NCBI GenBank assembly: GCA_035566435.1
Contig: DATMRF010000144.1
Location: 1 to 64,000, forward strand
Direction of reading: 5' to 3'
Length of the DNA: 64,000 bases
DNA from: DATMRF01 sp035566435
GTDB lineage: Bacteria > Verrucomicrobiota > Verrucomicrobiia > Limisphaerales > UBA8199
Below are positions 16,823 through 27,500 of the stretch, one piece after another. Every line of letters begins with the position of its first letter. The first letter of the stretch is position 1. The position numbers and the translations under genes were made by a program. The notes under the pieces are model-generated. The model did not search any database. It was given only the letters and a program-made list of their open reading frames with translations, and was not told the origin of the DNA.

Positions 16823-16852
16823 TTGACAGAGTAACGCAAGCTAATACATATT
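16823..16852 (+). promoter_or_regulatory. Candidate sigma-70 promoter upstream of ctaD
   Basis: A perfect ttgaca at 16823-16828 is followed 18 bases later by catatt (four of six consensus bases). It would give a leader of about 60 bases before the ctaD ATG and would allow ctaD onward to be transcribed separately from ctaA-ctaB. Confidence 0.4.
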
Positions 16853-16920
16853 TGGCATGACCAGCGCAAAATAGGTTTAATCAGATACCCTAAACTATAA
16901 CGCAACAGCCACACGCGAAC

Positions 16921-18729
16921 ATGCAGGCAAGCACGCAGACGATTTCGGTTCCGGCGCACGCGGAGGCCGCCCACGAGGAGGCTGGCTTCTGGAGCAAGTA
17001 CGTTTTCTCGACCGACCACAAGGTCATCGGGATCCAGTACGGTTTCACGGCGCTCTGTTTTCTCTTTTTCGGTTTTTGCCTGATGCTGATCATGCGCTGG
17101 CAGATTGCCCATCCAGGCCAGCCCGTGCCGCTGGTGGGTCCGTTGCTGGCCTCGGTGCTGGGCGATAATATGGCGGCGAAGGGGATTGTCTCGCCGGACC
17201 TGTATAATTCCTTTGGGGCGATGCACGGGACGATCATGGTGTTCCTGGCGATCGTGCCGCTGGCCTTTGCGGCGTTTGGCAACTATCTGGTGCCGCTGCA
17301 GATTGGCGCGCCGGACATGGCGTTCCCGCGGGTGAACATGGCCAGTTACCAGGCCTATGTGCTTGGCGGGGTGATCATGTTCTTCAGCTTTTTCATCCCG
17401 GGCGGCGCAGCCCAGGCCGGCTGGACCTCCTACCCGCCGCTGGCGGAGGCAATTCCCACCGAGGGGCAGACGTTCTGGATTATCGGCATGGTTTTCCTCA
17501 TTACCTCGTCGCTGCTGGGCGCCGTCAACTTTATCGCGACGGTCATCCAATTGCGGGCGCCGGGGATGACCTGGATGCGGCTGCCGTTTTTTGTCTGGGC
17601 GCAGTTCGTGACGGCGTTCCTGCTTCTGCTGGCGTTTCCGCCGCTGGAAGCGGCGGCGGTCATGCAGTTGATGGACAAGGTAGCGCATACCAGCTTTTTC
17701 CTGCCGACCGGGCTGGCGGTGGGCGGTCACCTGGCGCACGTCAGCGGCGGCGGCAGTCCTTTATTGTGGCAGCACCTGTTCTGGTTTCTGGCGCATCCGG
17801 AGGTGTACGTGTTGATCCTACCGGCAATGGGGATCGTGGCGGAGATCATCGCCAACAACACGCGCAAGCCGCTGTGGGGCTACAAGTCCCTGGTGTATGC
17901 CGTCCTGACCATCGGGTTTTTGTCGTTCATCGTTTGGGCCCACCACATGTATCTGACCGGCATGGGCACGCGCATCGCGACCTTCTTCCAGACCACGACG
18001 ATGATCATCTCCATCCCTTCGGTGATCATTCTGACCTGCATGTTCATTTCGCTTTGGGGCGGGTCGATAAGGTTCAACACGCCGATGCTGTTTGTGATGG
18101 CGTTCCTGCCGATGTTCGGCATCGGCGGCTTGACGGGGCTGCCGCTGGGATTCAGCTATAGCGATATTCATCTGCACGACACCTATTATGTCATCGCCCA
18201 CTTTCACTACATCGTGGCGCCGGGGACGATTTTTGCACTGTTCGCGGGGATTTATTACTGGTTTCCCAAGCTGACCGGCCGGATGATGAACGAGTTCTGG
18301 GGGAAAGTGCATTTTTGGTCTTCGTTCATTTTCATGAACCTGATTTTCCAGCCGATGTTCGCCCAAGGCATGGCGGGCATGCTGCGCCGCATGGCGGACG
18401 GCGGAGCGAATTATTCGGCCGCGCGCGTGCCCGGCGCGATCGGCGGGTTGAGCGACAGCATCATGAGCCTACACACGTACATCCTTTGGGCGGCAGTGGG
18501 GCTGGCGCTGGCCCAGATTCCCTTCATCCTGAACCTTTTTTGGAGCATTAACAACGGCAAGCCGGCCGGTTCCGACAACCCCTGGGAAGCGACCACGCTC
18601 GAGTGGCAAACCCCGACCCCGCCGCCGCACGGCAATTTTGCCCAAGCGCCCCAAGTGCATCGCGGCCCTTATGAGTACAGCGTCCCAGGGCACGCCACCG
18701 ATTTCACGCCCCAGAACCAACCGGACTAA
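16921..18729 (+). CDS. ctaD: Cytochrome c oxidase subunit I (aa3 type)
   Basis: The 602-residue catalytic subunit of a heme-copper oxidase that reduces oxygen and pumps protons in the inner membrane. The ligands are all present: H102 (G-A-M-H-G-T-I-M) and H429 for heme a, H427 for heme a3, and H292, H341 and H342 for CuB. H292 and Y296 form the crosslink motif H-P-E-V-Y, and E294 is the D-channel glutamate, which points to a type A1 oxidase. The H-D-T-Y-Y-V-I-A-H-F-H-Y stretch is standard. At least 12 membrane helices are predicted. Its stop is six bases before the ctaE ATG. Confidence 0.97.
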   Translation: MQASTQTISVPAHAEAAHEEAGFWSKYVFSTDHKVIGIQYGFTALCFLFFGFCLMLIMRWQIAHPGQPVPLVGPLLASVLGDNMAAKGIVSPDLYNSFGAMHGTIMVFLAIVPLAFAAFGNYLVPLQIGAPDMAFPRVNMASYQAYVLGGVIMFFSFFIPGGAAQAGWTSYPPLAEAIPTEGQTFWIIGMVFLITSSLLGAVNFIATVIQLRAPGMTWMRLPFFVWAQFVTAFLLLLAFPPLEAAAVMQLMDKVAHTSFFLPTGLAVGGHLAHVSGGGSPLLWQHLFWFLAHPEVYVLILPAMGIVAEIIANNTRKPLWGYKSLVYAVLTIGFLSFIVWAHHMYLTGMGTRIATFFQTTTMIISIPSVIILTCMFISLWGGSIRFNTPMLFVMAFLPMFGIGGLTGLPLGFSYSDIHLHDTYYVIAHFHYIVAPGTIFALFAGIYYWFPKLTGRMMNEFWGKVHFWSSFIFMNLIFQPMFAQGMAGMLRRMADGGANYSAARVPGAIGGLSDSIMSLHTYILWAAVGLALAQIPFILNLFWSINNGKPAGSDNPWEATTLEWQTPTPPPHGNFAQAPQVHRGPYEYSVPGHATDFTPQNQPD

Positions 18730-18735
18730 TTGACT

Positions 18736-19530
18736 ATGGATATTCCTTACACAGTACAGCCCCGGCCGGACACAGGGCTTTACAACGCGAAGGTTGGCAT
18801 CTGGCTGTTTCTGGCCTCGGAAGTGATGTTATTCGGGGCGTTGTTTTCGGCCTACATTCTGTTGCGGGTGGGTGCGGAGGACGGGCTCTGGCCGCATGGC
18901 TGGCTGAACATCCCTGTCGGCACGTGCAACACACTCGTGCTGATCACTTCCAGCATCACGACCGTAATGGCCTGGGCTTCGTGCAAGATGAACCAGTTCG
19001 GCCGATTCAAATTCTTCCATGCCTGCACGCTCTGCCTGGCGCTGACGTTCGTCGGGATCAAGTCCTACGAGTATCACGACAAATTCACTCACTATGAAAT
19101 CGCGTTGAACGATGGGAAAATTGCTGACGGTCATTTCATTGAGAACAAGCTCCAGCTCGTCAACGGGGCGTACACCGGCTACGCGCTCCTCAAAGGGCAC
19201 GTCGTCACGGATCGGAAAGAACTGTTCAATCTGCGCGAGCATCCGGCCAAGCATGAGGAACTCCGGCTCGAAGGCGCGCAAATCAAGAGCCTGGACAACT
19301 ACGGCCCGTGGCATCACACCTACCTGGCGATCTACTTCACCCTGACCGGGCTGCATGCTCTGCACGTCATCGGCGGCGCAATCGTGATCGGCTTTCTCTG
19401 GGGGCCTGGCAGCAAGCTTTGGCGGACCGACCCCGAGCGGTTCACGAACCGCATCGAGATCTCCGGCCTGTTCTGGCATTTCGTGGACCTGGTTTGGATC
19501 TTTTTGTTTCCAGTTTTATACTTGCTATAA
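18736..19530 (+). CDS. ctaE: Cytochrome c oxidase subunit III with a soluble insertion
   Basis: A 264-residue membrane subunit of the oxidase. The conserved pieces are K-V-G-I-W-L-F-L-A-S-E-V-M-L-F near the N-terminus, H-H-T-Y-L-A-I-Y-F-T-L-T-G-L-H-A-L-H-V, and the terminal F-W-H-F-V-D-L-V-W-I-F-L-F. Between helices, at about residues 118-186, lies a charged hydrophilic insertion of roughly 70 residues that most subunit III proteins lack. ATG 18736 is used; a TTG six bases earlier is also in frame. It is followed ten bases later by the subunit IV gene. Confidence 0.93.
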   Translation: MDIPYTVQPRPDTGLYNAKVGIWLFLASEVMLFGALFSAYILLRVGAEDGLWPHGWLNIPVGTCNTLVLITSSITTVMAWASCKMNQFGRFKFFHACTLCLALTFVGIKSYEYHDKFTHYEIALNDGKIADGHFIENKLQLVNGAYTGYALLKGHVVTDRKELFNLREHPAKHEELRLEGAQIKSLDNYGPWHHTYLAIYFTLTGLHALHVIGGAIVIGFLWGPGSKLWRTDPERFTNRIEISGLFWHFVDLVWIFLFPVLYLL

Positions 19531-19540
19531 CCAAACAATT

Positions 19541-19903
19541 ATGGACGCCCATTCTTCTTCCCCAACGCCCGTGGCGGGCGCGCCCGCTCCGCCCGCACTG
19601 GACCCGCATTTCCACGAGCACCTGCGCCGGTATCTGTTCGTCTTTTACGCGCTGCTCTTCGGCACGCTCATTACCGTGGGCGCCTCTTACATCCCCTGGG
19701 GCAACCGCGAGATCAACATCGGCGTGGCGCTATTCATCGCCATCGGCAAGGCTTCCCTGGTGGCGTGCTATTTTATGCACCTTATCTCCGAGCAAAAAAT
19801 GATTTACGGCATCCTGGCCTTCACAGCGTTTTTCTTCCTCGGATTAATGTTCCTGACGATTTGGTCGTTTTCGGATTTCCCGCGCCATACCGTCACCCAT
19901 TGA
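19541..19903 (+). CDS. Cytochrome c oxidase subunit IV family protein
   Basis: A 120-residue membrane protein with three predicted helices after a Pro/Ala-rich N-terminus. The segment A-S-Y-I-P-W-G-N-R-E-I-N-I-G-V-A-L-F-I-A, then K-A-S-L-V-A-C-Y-F-M-H-L, matches the caa3/prokaryotic subunit IV family (COX4_pro type). It probably stabilises subunits I and III. It lies between ctaE and a 69-residue membrane protein gene, with gaps of 10 and 2 bases. Confidence 0.88.
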   Translation: MDAHSSSPTPVAGAPAPPALDPHFHEHLRRYLFVFYALLFGTLITVGASYIPWGNREINIGVALFIAIGKASLVACYFMHLISEQKMIYGILAFTAFFFLGLMFLTIWSFSDFPRHTVTH

Positions 19904-19905
19904 TT

Positions 19906-20115
19906 ATGTCGCTGAAAGCCTTCCATGTGGTTTTCATTACCGCCTCCAGCGCCCTGGCCTTCGGGTTCGGAGTATGGGAGCTAAAGGATTATGCATCGGC
20001 CAACGGACAGCCGGCTGACCTGTTGTTCGGGCTCGGCTCCTTTGCCGTTGGGGCGGCTTTAATTGTGTACGAACGCTACTTTTTGAAGAAACTGAAGAAA
20101 GTCCGTTATCTATGA
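19906..20115 (+). CDS. Small two-helix membrane protein of the oxidase cluster
   Basis: A 69-residue protein with two hydrophobic helices (about 5-25 and 37-58) separated by a short polar loop, and a Lys-rich C-terminus (K-K-L-K-K-V-R-Y-L). It starts two bases after the subunit IV stop and overlaps the next gene by four bases, so it is translated as part of the oxidase operon. The upstream in-frame extension lies within the subunit IV gene and is disregarded. It may be an accessory subunit; no named family is recognised. Confidence 0.7.
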   Translation: MSLKAFHVVFITASSALAFGFGVWELKDYASANGQPADLLFGLGSFAVGAALIVYERYFLKKLKKVRYL

Positions 20116-20399
20116 GCGTAGGGTTTCAGTCAGGCCGTCTCGCCGGAGGCTTGTCAGCGCTGGTTTTTCTGGCGGCGATGCAGGCGCGCCCTGTTTGGGC
20201 GTGCGCGGCTTGCTATGGCCAATCCGATGCGCCGATGGCGCGGGGGATGAACTGGGGCATTTTGAGCTTGTTGGGGATTATCGTGTTGGTGCTGGGCTGT
20301 GTCGCAGGCTTTTTTGTGTATCTCGCCAGGCGTGCTGCGGAGCTTCCCGCGGGCACCCCCGCTGCGCCGCTCGCCGAATCAACCGCCGAAAGGATTTAA
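20112..20399 (+). CDS. Small Cys-containing membrane protein of the oxidase cluster
   Basis: A 95-residue protein with an N-terminal signal-like helix ending around V-W-A, then C-A-A-C-Y-G-Q-S-D-A-P-M-A-R-G-M-N-W-G, and a second helix at about 48-72. The C-x-x-C pair would face the periplasm if the first helix is cleaved or spans the membrane. Its ATG overlaps the previous stop (ATGA) and its stop precedes the ctaC ATG by two bases. I remember similar C-A-A-C-Y-G-Q-S-D proteins in verrucomicrobial oxidase clusters. A copper-handling or assembly role is possible but not shown. Confidence 0.7.
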   Translation: MSVGFQSGRLAGGLSALVFLAAMQARPVWACAACYGQSDAPMARGMNWGILSLLGIIVLVLGCVAGFFVYLARRAAELPAGTPAAPLAESTAERI

Positions 20400-20401
20400 A
20401 G

Positions 20402-21190
20402 ATGGAGAAACTGCTAAGGTTGCCGATGCTGGGATTGCCGGAACTGGCCTCTGAACATGGCCGGTCGGTCGATAACCTGATTATTTACGTCCACTGGCTG
20501 ATGATCATTTTGTTCGTCGGGTGGCTCGGGTACTTTGCCTATGCACTGCTGCGCTTCCGGCGCTCGCGCCATCCCAAGGCCGACTATCACGGCGTGAGAA
20601 GCCACGCGTCGAATTACATCGAAGGCGCGGTGGCGGTGGTCGAGGGCGTTTTGCTGTTGGCGGTCGCTGTGCCCTTCTGGGCCAGGGCCGTCGATAAATT
20701 TCCGAAGCAGGAGGAATCGATTCTTATCCAGGTCGTCGCCCAGCAATTCGCGTGGAATGTCCGCTACGCAGGCAAGGATGGGAAGTTCGGCAACCAGGAA
20801 ATGCGCTGGGTCAATGAGACCAACGTGTTCGGCGTAAATCCCAACGACCCGAACGGCAAGGACGATGTGCAGACGCTGAATGATATTCACGTCCCGCTGG
20901 TGAAGAATCCCGACGGCGAGATTAAACCGGTGATCATCTGGATTTCGTCTAAGGATGTGATTCACTCCTTCAAAGTCATTGCCATGCGCGTGACGCAGGA
21001 CGCCATCCCGGGGATGAGAATCCCGATTTGGTTCCGGCCCACCCGAGAGGGCCGGTTTCAGATCAATTGCGCCCAGCTCTGCGGGAATGGCCACTCCAGC
21101 ATGACGGGCGGATTCATCACGGTCGAAAGCCAGGAGGCCTTCGACAAGTGGCTGGCGTCCAAGAGCGGCGCAGCAACCAGCTTCGAGTAG
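20402..21190 (+). CDS. ctaC: Cytochrome c oxidase subunit II
   Basis: A 262-residue subunit that receives electrons from cytochrome c. Two membrane helices (about 25-50 and 74-95) precede the periplasmic cupredoxin domain. The binuclear CuA ligands are H188 (D-V-I-H-S-F), C223, C227, H231 and M234 in C-A-Q-L-C-G-N-G-H-S-S-M. The usual Glu between the two Cys residues is Gln here (position 225); in other oxidases this residue binds copper through its backbone, so activity should be kept. No C-terminal cytochrome c domain is fused. It is unusual that ctaC is the last gene of the cluster rather than the first. Confidence 0.93.
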   Translation: MEKLLRLPMLGLPELASEHGRSVDNLIIYVHWLMIILFVGWLGYFAYALLRFRRSRHPKADYHGVRSHASNYIEGAVAVVEGVLLLAVAVPFWARAVDKFPKQEESILIQVVAQQFAWNVRYAGKDGKFGNQEMRWVNETNVFGVNPNDPNGKDDVQTLNDIHVPLVKNPDGEIKPVIIWISSKDVIHSFKVIAMRVTQDAIPGMRIPIWFRPTREGRFQINCAQLCGNGHSSMTGGFITVESQEAFDKWLASKSGAATSFE

Positions 21191-21517
21191 CGAGCCTCAC
21201 TTGGTTGCTCGCGGGTCCGGGCTCGCTCTCGAGTCGAGGGAGAGGAAAGCGGCAGCGGACAGTCATCTCCAACGCTGTCGGGTCGCGTACGGAACGCCCG
21301 TCCGCCACAGGTCCAACGCAAGAGATTTAGCGCGCTCCGGCTTGACACTTTAGCTTCTTTGATATATCAGACTGGGAAATCTCCACCAGGATTCTGATGT
21401 TTTGTGGTGTGCACGTTCGTTGGGGTGCCGGACCAAGGGTTCCGGCGGGGGGCGTCATTCACACACCTAAAGGCCGGCCGGCGGATTCATCATCCAGAAG
21501 GAGCCAGGAGAACAGCC
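21191..21517. other. Intergenic region upstream of the giant secreted protein
   Basis: No gene is supported. 21195-21320 contains G/C-rich inverted pieces without a clean stem. 21342-21368 holds a promoter candidate. A good ribosome binding site (aggag, eight bases before ATG 21518) ends the region. Confidence 0.5.
21342..21368 (+). promoter_or_regulatory. Candidate promoter of the C25/HYR protein gene
   Basis: A perfect ttgaca at 21342-21347 is followed by the A/T-rich gatatatcag. The best -10 match, tatatc, has a 15-base spacer, shorter than ideal. It would give a leader of about 140 bases. Confidence 0.35.
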
Positions 21518-24500
21518 ATGTCCAGAATTGTTTCGTTGTTGCCAGTAATCGTCGCCTCGGGCTGGGTAGTGGCCCAGTCCCTCCAAGCTCAACCTGAACC
21601 GCCCTCGCGTCACCCGGAAGTAGTCACGGACCAGCCCGATTACCCGCCGGGTAGCACCGCAAATATCATCGGCACCGATTTTCTGCCCAAGGAGACGGTG
21701 CAGCTGCAGGTGCTGCACGCCGATGGCACGCCGAGCACCGGGGCGGACCACCAACCCTGGCTGGCTCCAGTCAATGCACACGGGGATTTCCTGACCACCT
21801 GGCACGTCTGCGAAGATGATTGCCTAGGTTCCGAACTGCGGCTGACCGCGGTGGGGCTTCGCTCCGGATTTACGGCTCAGGCGCTGTTCAGCGATGGCGG
21901 CGGTTCAACGGTTCAATTGCAGGGCTGGTTTAATCTCAGTGCCCAATGGGGCGGCACGGTCCAGGGCAGCAATTCCAGGTACGGTGATGGTGACACCCTT
22001 CCGCTGCGTTTCACCGCCAGTTTGTCTCCGGGCACCACGCACACGGTTCTGCTGAAGTATGATTTCTCAACCGGCGGCACACAGCACTTTTTCGATTCGC
22101 TAGGCTCCTATAACGCCAGCGTCGCCAATCCAGCGCTGCTCGCGGGAATCAGCAATCCCGGCTCGCCTTTGCAGTGGGCGTTGCCAGTGGACGGTACGCT
22201 CCCTGTGGGTGCGCAGTTGCCCGGCGTGTTGACCGCGCACAATGTCAGCGCGCTCGCGTTCGGGACCTATAGCCTGGTCAACGGCGTGAAGACGCTGCCG
22301 GTCACTTTCACCGTCGCCAGCGGTGGAACAGCAAACAAGACGATTGTTTTGGGCTATGGCGGCCATTTGGCTGGGCAGCTTGCGTGGGGTGCGCGCAATG
22401 GGGCCTCTCAATTCCCAGGTGCTTCGCAGAAAGCGTATGCGAGTCTGGACGGTAGTTCCGCGCTCAATGTGTCGGTCAATCCCGGCACGATTGTCGCTTC
22501 CGCAGACTTGGCGCTCGTCAAGTTGGCCAGCCCGGAGCCGGTTTATTCGGGTGACACCCTTGGCTATCAGCTAACGGTTCAGAACCGCGGGCCTGACGTG
22601 GCGGCCTCCGTCGTGGTGACCGATCCGTTGCCCGCCGGGGCGGTGTTCTTGTCCTCCAGCTCTTCCCAGGGCACTTCTTCGGGGACCAGCACGCTCAGTT
22701 TCGCGCTCGGCAGCATCAATCCCGGCAGCTACGCTACTGTGTCGATCCTGGTGAAGGTCGTCGTCGCGAACGCCGGCCTGCTGACCAATACCGCGACGGT
22801 TGCCTCCGCGACGATGGATCCTCAATCCACCAACAATACCGCCACCGTCATCACCACGGTAAGAATCAGGGACGCCACTCCGCCGGTGGTGACTTGTCCG
22901 GCGACTATTATACAGCCAACCGATCCAGGGCAATGCTCGGCCATTGTCTGGTACGCGGCTACCGCCACCGACAACGTCCAGGTCGCGAGCTTCGTTTGCA
23001 CTCCGCCGCCGGGCTCAACGTTTCCGAAAGGAACGAACACGGTTATTTGTACCGCTACCGATACTTCGGGCAATACCGCGTCGTGCAGCTTCCAGGTGGT
23101 AGTCGTGGATACGCAACCTCCGACAATCATTTGCCCGGCGCCTGTCGCCGTGACCAACGATCCGGGCCGATGTTCCGCCGTGGTCGACTTTACGGTCAAC
23201 GTCTCTGACAATTGTCCGGGGGCCGCAGTGACCAGTGCCCCACCCTCCGGCCACGCTTTCCCGGTGGGCACCAATACCGTTCTCTGTGTTGCGCGCGATG
23301 CCGCCGGCAACACCAACGTTTGCACCTTCACGATCACGGTGCTCGATAAAGAGCCGCCGCAGATGATCTGCCCGACCAACCTCATTGCCTCGACCGATTC
23401 CGGAAGCTGTTTTGCGACCGTCAATTTCGCTCTGCCAGCCGCCACCGATAATTGCGGCGGGCCGGTTGTGGTATCCTGCAACCCGCCTTCGGGGTCGGCT
23501 TTCGCGGTGGGCACTAATCCGGTCGTCTGCACGGCGGTGGACACGGCCGGCAATTCGAACTTCTGCGTTTTCAACGTAACCGTTCAGGATGCGGGCAACC
23601 AATCCTGGCCCCTGGCTCTGCCGCTGACCCTGGTGGACAACCTCGGCGTCCAAGCGGTGACCGCACAGCAGTGCCTGGCGGCCCTCGACCAATCCCGTTG
23701 GTTCAAATTCAAAGTCCAACCGGGCAGCCGCTTGATCGTCACGTTGACCGAGCTGCCGGAGAACTATGACCTGGTGCTCTTCAAGGACATTGGGGCGGCC
23801 TACCAAACGCTAACGTCTCTCGACGACCTGGCACATCTCAGCGCCGAATTCGCCAGTGACGGTTTCAGTCCGAGCGCGTTTTCACCCGATGCCTTCAGCC
23901 CGTCGGCCTTTTCCCCCAGCGCGTTCTCGCCCAGCGCGTTCTCGCCGTCGGCCTTTTCCCCCAGCGCGTTCTCACCCTCGGCTTTCAGCCCGAGCGCGTT
24001 TTCGCCTTCGGCTTTCAGCCCGGACGCCTTCTCCCCGTCGGCGTTCTCGCCCAGCGCTTTTTCGCCCAGTGCCTTCTCCCCGTCGGCATTCAGTCCTAGC
24101 GCGTTTTCTCCGAGCGCCTTCTCGCCTTCGGCCTTTTCCGCCGCCCAAATCCAGAGCGTGCTGGCCGTGTCGGCTTTCGATGGAACGGCGGGCGAGGGGA
24201 TCATCGCCGACACCTGGGACAACAGCGGCGATTTTTATTTGCGAGTGCGGGGACGCAACGGGGTGTTCAGCACCGCCAACCCATTCCGTTTGACGGTGTA
24301 TCAGATCACGGGCGCCTGCGGGCAGGTGAGCCCCGTCGCGCTCGATGGCAGCGGCAAGCCGTTGACCCCGTCCACGACCGCGGCACCGGCCGGCAATTAT
24401 AAGACGATCATCCTGACCGACTTAAATCGCTGGCTCGGCCCGCTGCCCAGCGCCGACAAGACGAATGTCTCCCTCGCCCTGGCAGCGCTGGCCGCGCGCC

Positions 24501-27500
24501 CAGAGGTCCGCGGCGTCGTGGTGGATGTGGGGGCTGATCCGGCCGTGGCGTTTTTTAACGCCCAGGCTGATCAATACTTCGATTGCCCCTTCGCCAAAAA
24601 CCTCGTGGCCGGAGCCATCAAGGAGGTCGTGGATCGTTCCCGTTCAGGCAATGCACTTCAATACGTCGTGCTCGTCGGCGACGACAGCGTGATTCCATTT
24701 TTCCGTTACCCGGATGAGGCATTGCTCGGGCCCGAGCGCAACTACGTGCCGCCGGTGAAAGACCTGACGCCGTCCCAGGCCAGCTTGCGGTTGGACCGGG
24801 TGCTCAGCCAGGATGCCTACGGGTCCCGATGCAACGTTTCGTTGAAATCCGGCCAATTGCCGCTGGGAGATCTGGCGGTGGGCCGTCTAGTGCAGTCAGC
24901 GCCCGATGTGCTCGGCATGCTCGCCGCGTACCTTGGCACCTCCAACGGTGTCGCCCCTGCTCCCGCATCCTCACTGGTCACGGGGTACGACTTCCTGGCG
25001 GATGACGCCACGGCCGTGGCCAGTGAACTTACGCAAGCAATCGGCGCGGTTCCGGATACTCTGATCTCTCCCAACAATCTCCCCCCGGCGCTGTGCTGGA
25101 CCGCGGACAACCTGCGCCAGGCGCTCTTCGGCAAGCGGCACGACCTCATCTTCCTCGCCGGGCACTTCAGCGCGAGCGAAACCCTGGCGGCGGATTACAG
25201 CACGCATGTGTTCGCGTCCGAACTGGCTGCCACCTCCAACGATTTCCGCAACACGCTCGTCGTCAGTCCCGGCTGCCATTCCGGCTACAACATCGTTACC
25301 GCGGACAGCATCCGGTTTGTGACCCCCGAGCCGGATTGGGCGCAAGCCGCTGCGCGCAAACAGGCGACGCTGGTGGCCGGCACGGGCTACCAATACGGCG
25401 ATACGGATTTCATCGAATACAGCGAGCGGCTCTACCTGGAATTCGTGCAGGCGCTGCGAACCGGCTCGGGGCCGGTTTCCGTGGGCCAGGCGCTGGTGAA
25501 CGCCAAGCACGCCTATCTCGAAGCCACACCGGAGATGCGCGGCATCCACACCAAGACTTATCTGGAAGCCACCCTGTTTGGTTTGCCGATGCTCAGCATC
25601 AACTTCCCGGGCGCACGGCTCAATTCGGGAGTGAATACACCGGCGGTTACTTCCGTGCAACCGGCAGCCTCCAATCCCGGCGCGCCGTTGGGCCTGGCTT
25701 TTGCCGAAATCGCCGTGACCTCCGCGCTCACGCCGACCCAGGTCACACTCAACAACACTGAGGACGGTACCCAGACGATCGCCACCTACCTGGCGGGTGG
25801 TTCCGGCATCATTAACAACCCGGCTGAACCGATCCTGCCACTGGAAGCCCGCAACGTCGCAGTGAACGGGACGGTGCTGCGCGGCGCTGGCTTCCGCGGC
25901 GGCACCTACACCGACCTGCCCGGCATCGTGCCGCTAACCGGGGCCGCCACTACGGAAATCCGGGGCGTCCACGCGACTTTCCTGTCGGAAGTATTCTACC
26001 CGATGCGTCCCTGGAGCCTGAACTATTTCGGCACGTTGTGCGGTGGAATCGACGGCACGACCAGCCTGATGGCGATTCCGGGCCAGTTCAAATCCGACTC
26101 GCCCACCGCGGCGACCGGGACGCTACGCGAGTTTAGCGAAATGGATTTCCGACTGTTTTATAACTCGAACATTACGACGTATGTCGATAACGCCGGCAAC
26201 TCCAGCACACCGGCTCTGGCAGCGGCTCCTTGCATTTCGGGTGTGCTGGGACTCACGAGTGCCGCGGGGGATTCGGTGGCGTTGAGCGTTCGTGTGGTCG
26301 GGAATCCGGCCGCGGGCGTGCAGGAAGCGTGGGTGACCTACACCGCCACACTCGGCCCCAACTACGGCAAATGGCAATCCCTCGAGCTGGCTCAAAACGC
26401 CAGCGATTCAACGCTGTGGCAGGCGACGCTGCCACTCAACGGCACGCCTTCGCAGGCCATTCGCTACATAGTGCAGGCTGTCAACGGCGTCGGCGTCGTG
26501 GCGCTGGACACGAAGCTCGGAGCCTATCACATTCCGGACGAGTTCGACAGCAGCAGCACCGCCAACCTGGCGCCCACCAGCGTCACTCTCCTGGGGGCAC
26601 CCACTAACGGCGCGTTTGGCGCCACCGTGACCATTCAAGCTCAGCTCACGACCGCGGGCGGCACGTCCCTCAGCGGACAGAGAATGGTGTTCGGATTGGG
26701 CGAACAGGAGTTGTGGGGCACCACCGACTCCAACGGGGTGGCCACAGCGAGTCTGCCGTTGCGGAGCCGCCCGGGAGATTATCAGCTTACCGCCTCATTC
26801 CCGGGCGCCCCGGGGCTGGCGCCTTCCTCCGCCACCGGGCCGTTCACGATCACGCGGCAAACGACGGCACTGGGCATTGCCCCGACCCTGGTCTATGTGA
26901 AGCCCAACGTGGACAGCAAAGTGGTGGCCACCTTGGCTGACGGTGCCGGGAACCGTGTCATCGAGCGGACGGTCTTGTTCGTGGTCGCTGGGCGGAACGG
27001 TTCCTGCGGCGTACCCGTTATCACCGATCTCAATGGGCGCGCGCCGCTCGGTCCGGTCCCGCTCCCTGCCGGAACCTACACCGTCACGGCCTATTTCAAC
27101 GGCACCATCCCGCTGCCCGGCCAAACGATCACGCTGGATGACGGCCATTACTTCCCTTCTACAACTGCGGGAACGATAACGGTTACGCTCGTGCTGGATG
27201 ACCAGCCGCCGGTCATCACCTGTTCCACCAACGTGGTTCAATCCACTGCGCCTGGGCGCTGCGATGCGGTCGTCAACTACGTAACGACCGCGACCGATAA
27301 CAATCCCGGCGTAACCCTGGTTTGCACTCCACCTCCGGGGTCGGTCTTCGCAAAAGGCGTTACGTCCGTAACCTGCGTCGCCACCGACGCCGCCGGCAAC
27401 ACCAGCTCCTGCAGCTTTACCGTGACCGTCGTCGATACCGAGCCTCCGACCATAACCTGTCCCGCCAACATCACCGTGCCGAACGATCCGGGCAAGGCCA

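Noticed and set aside
16723..17739. A 338-codon minus-strand frame opposite ctaB/ctaD
   Set aside because: Arg/His/Gln-rich antisense translation of an unmistakable oxidase subunit.
23864..24133. CRISPR-like regular repeats
   Set aside because: The 15-base units are contiguous, without spacers, in frame, and encode a pentapeptide array.
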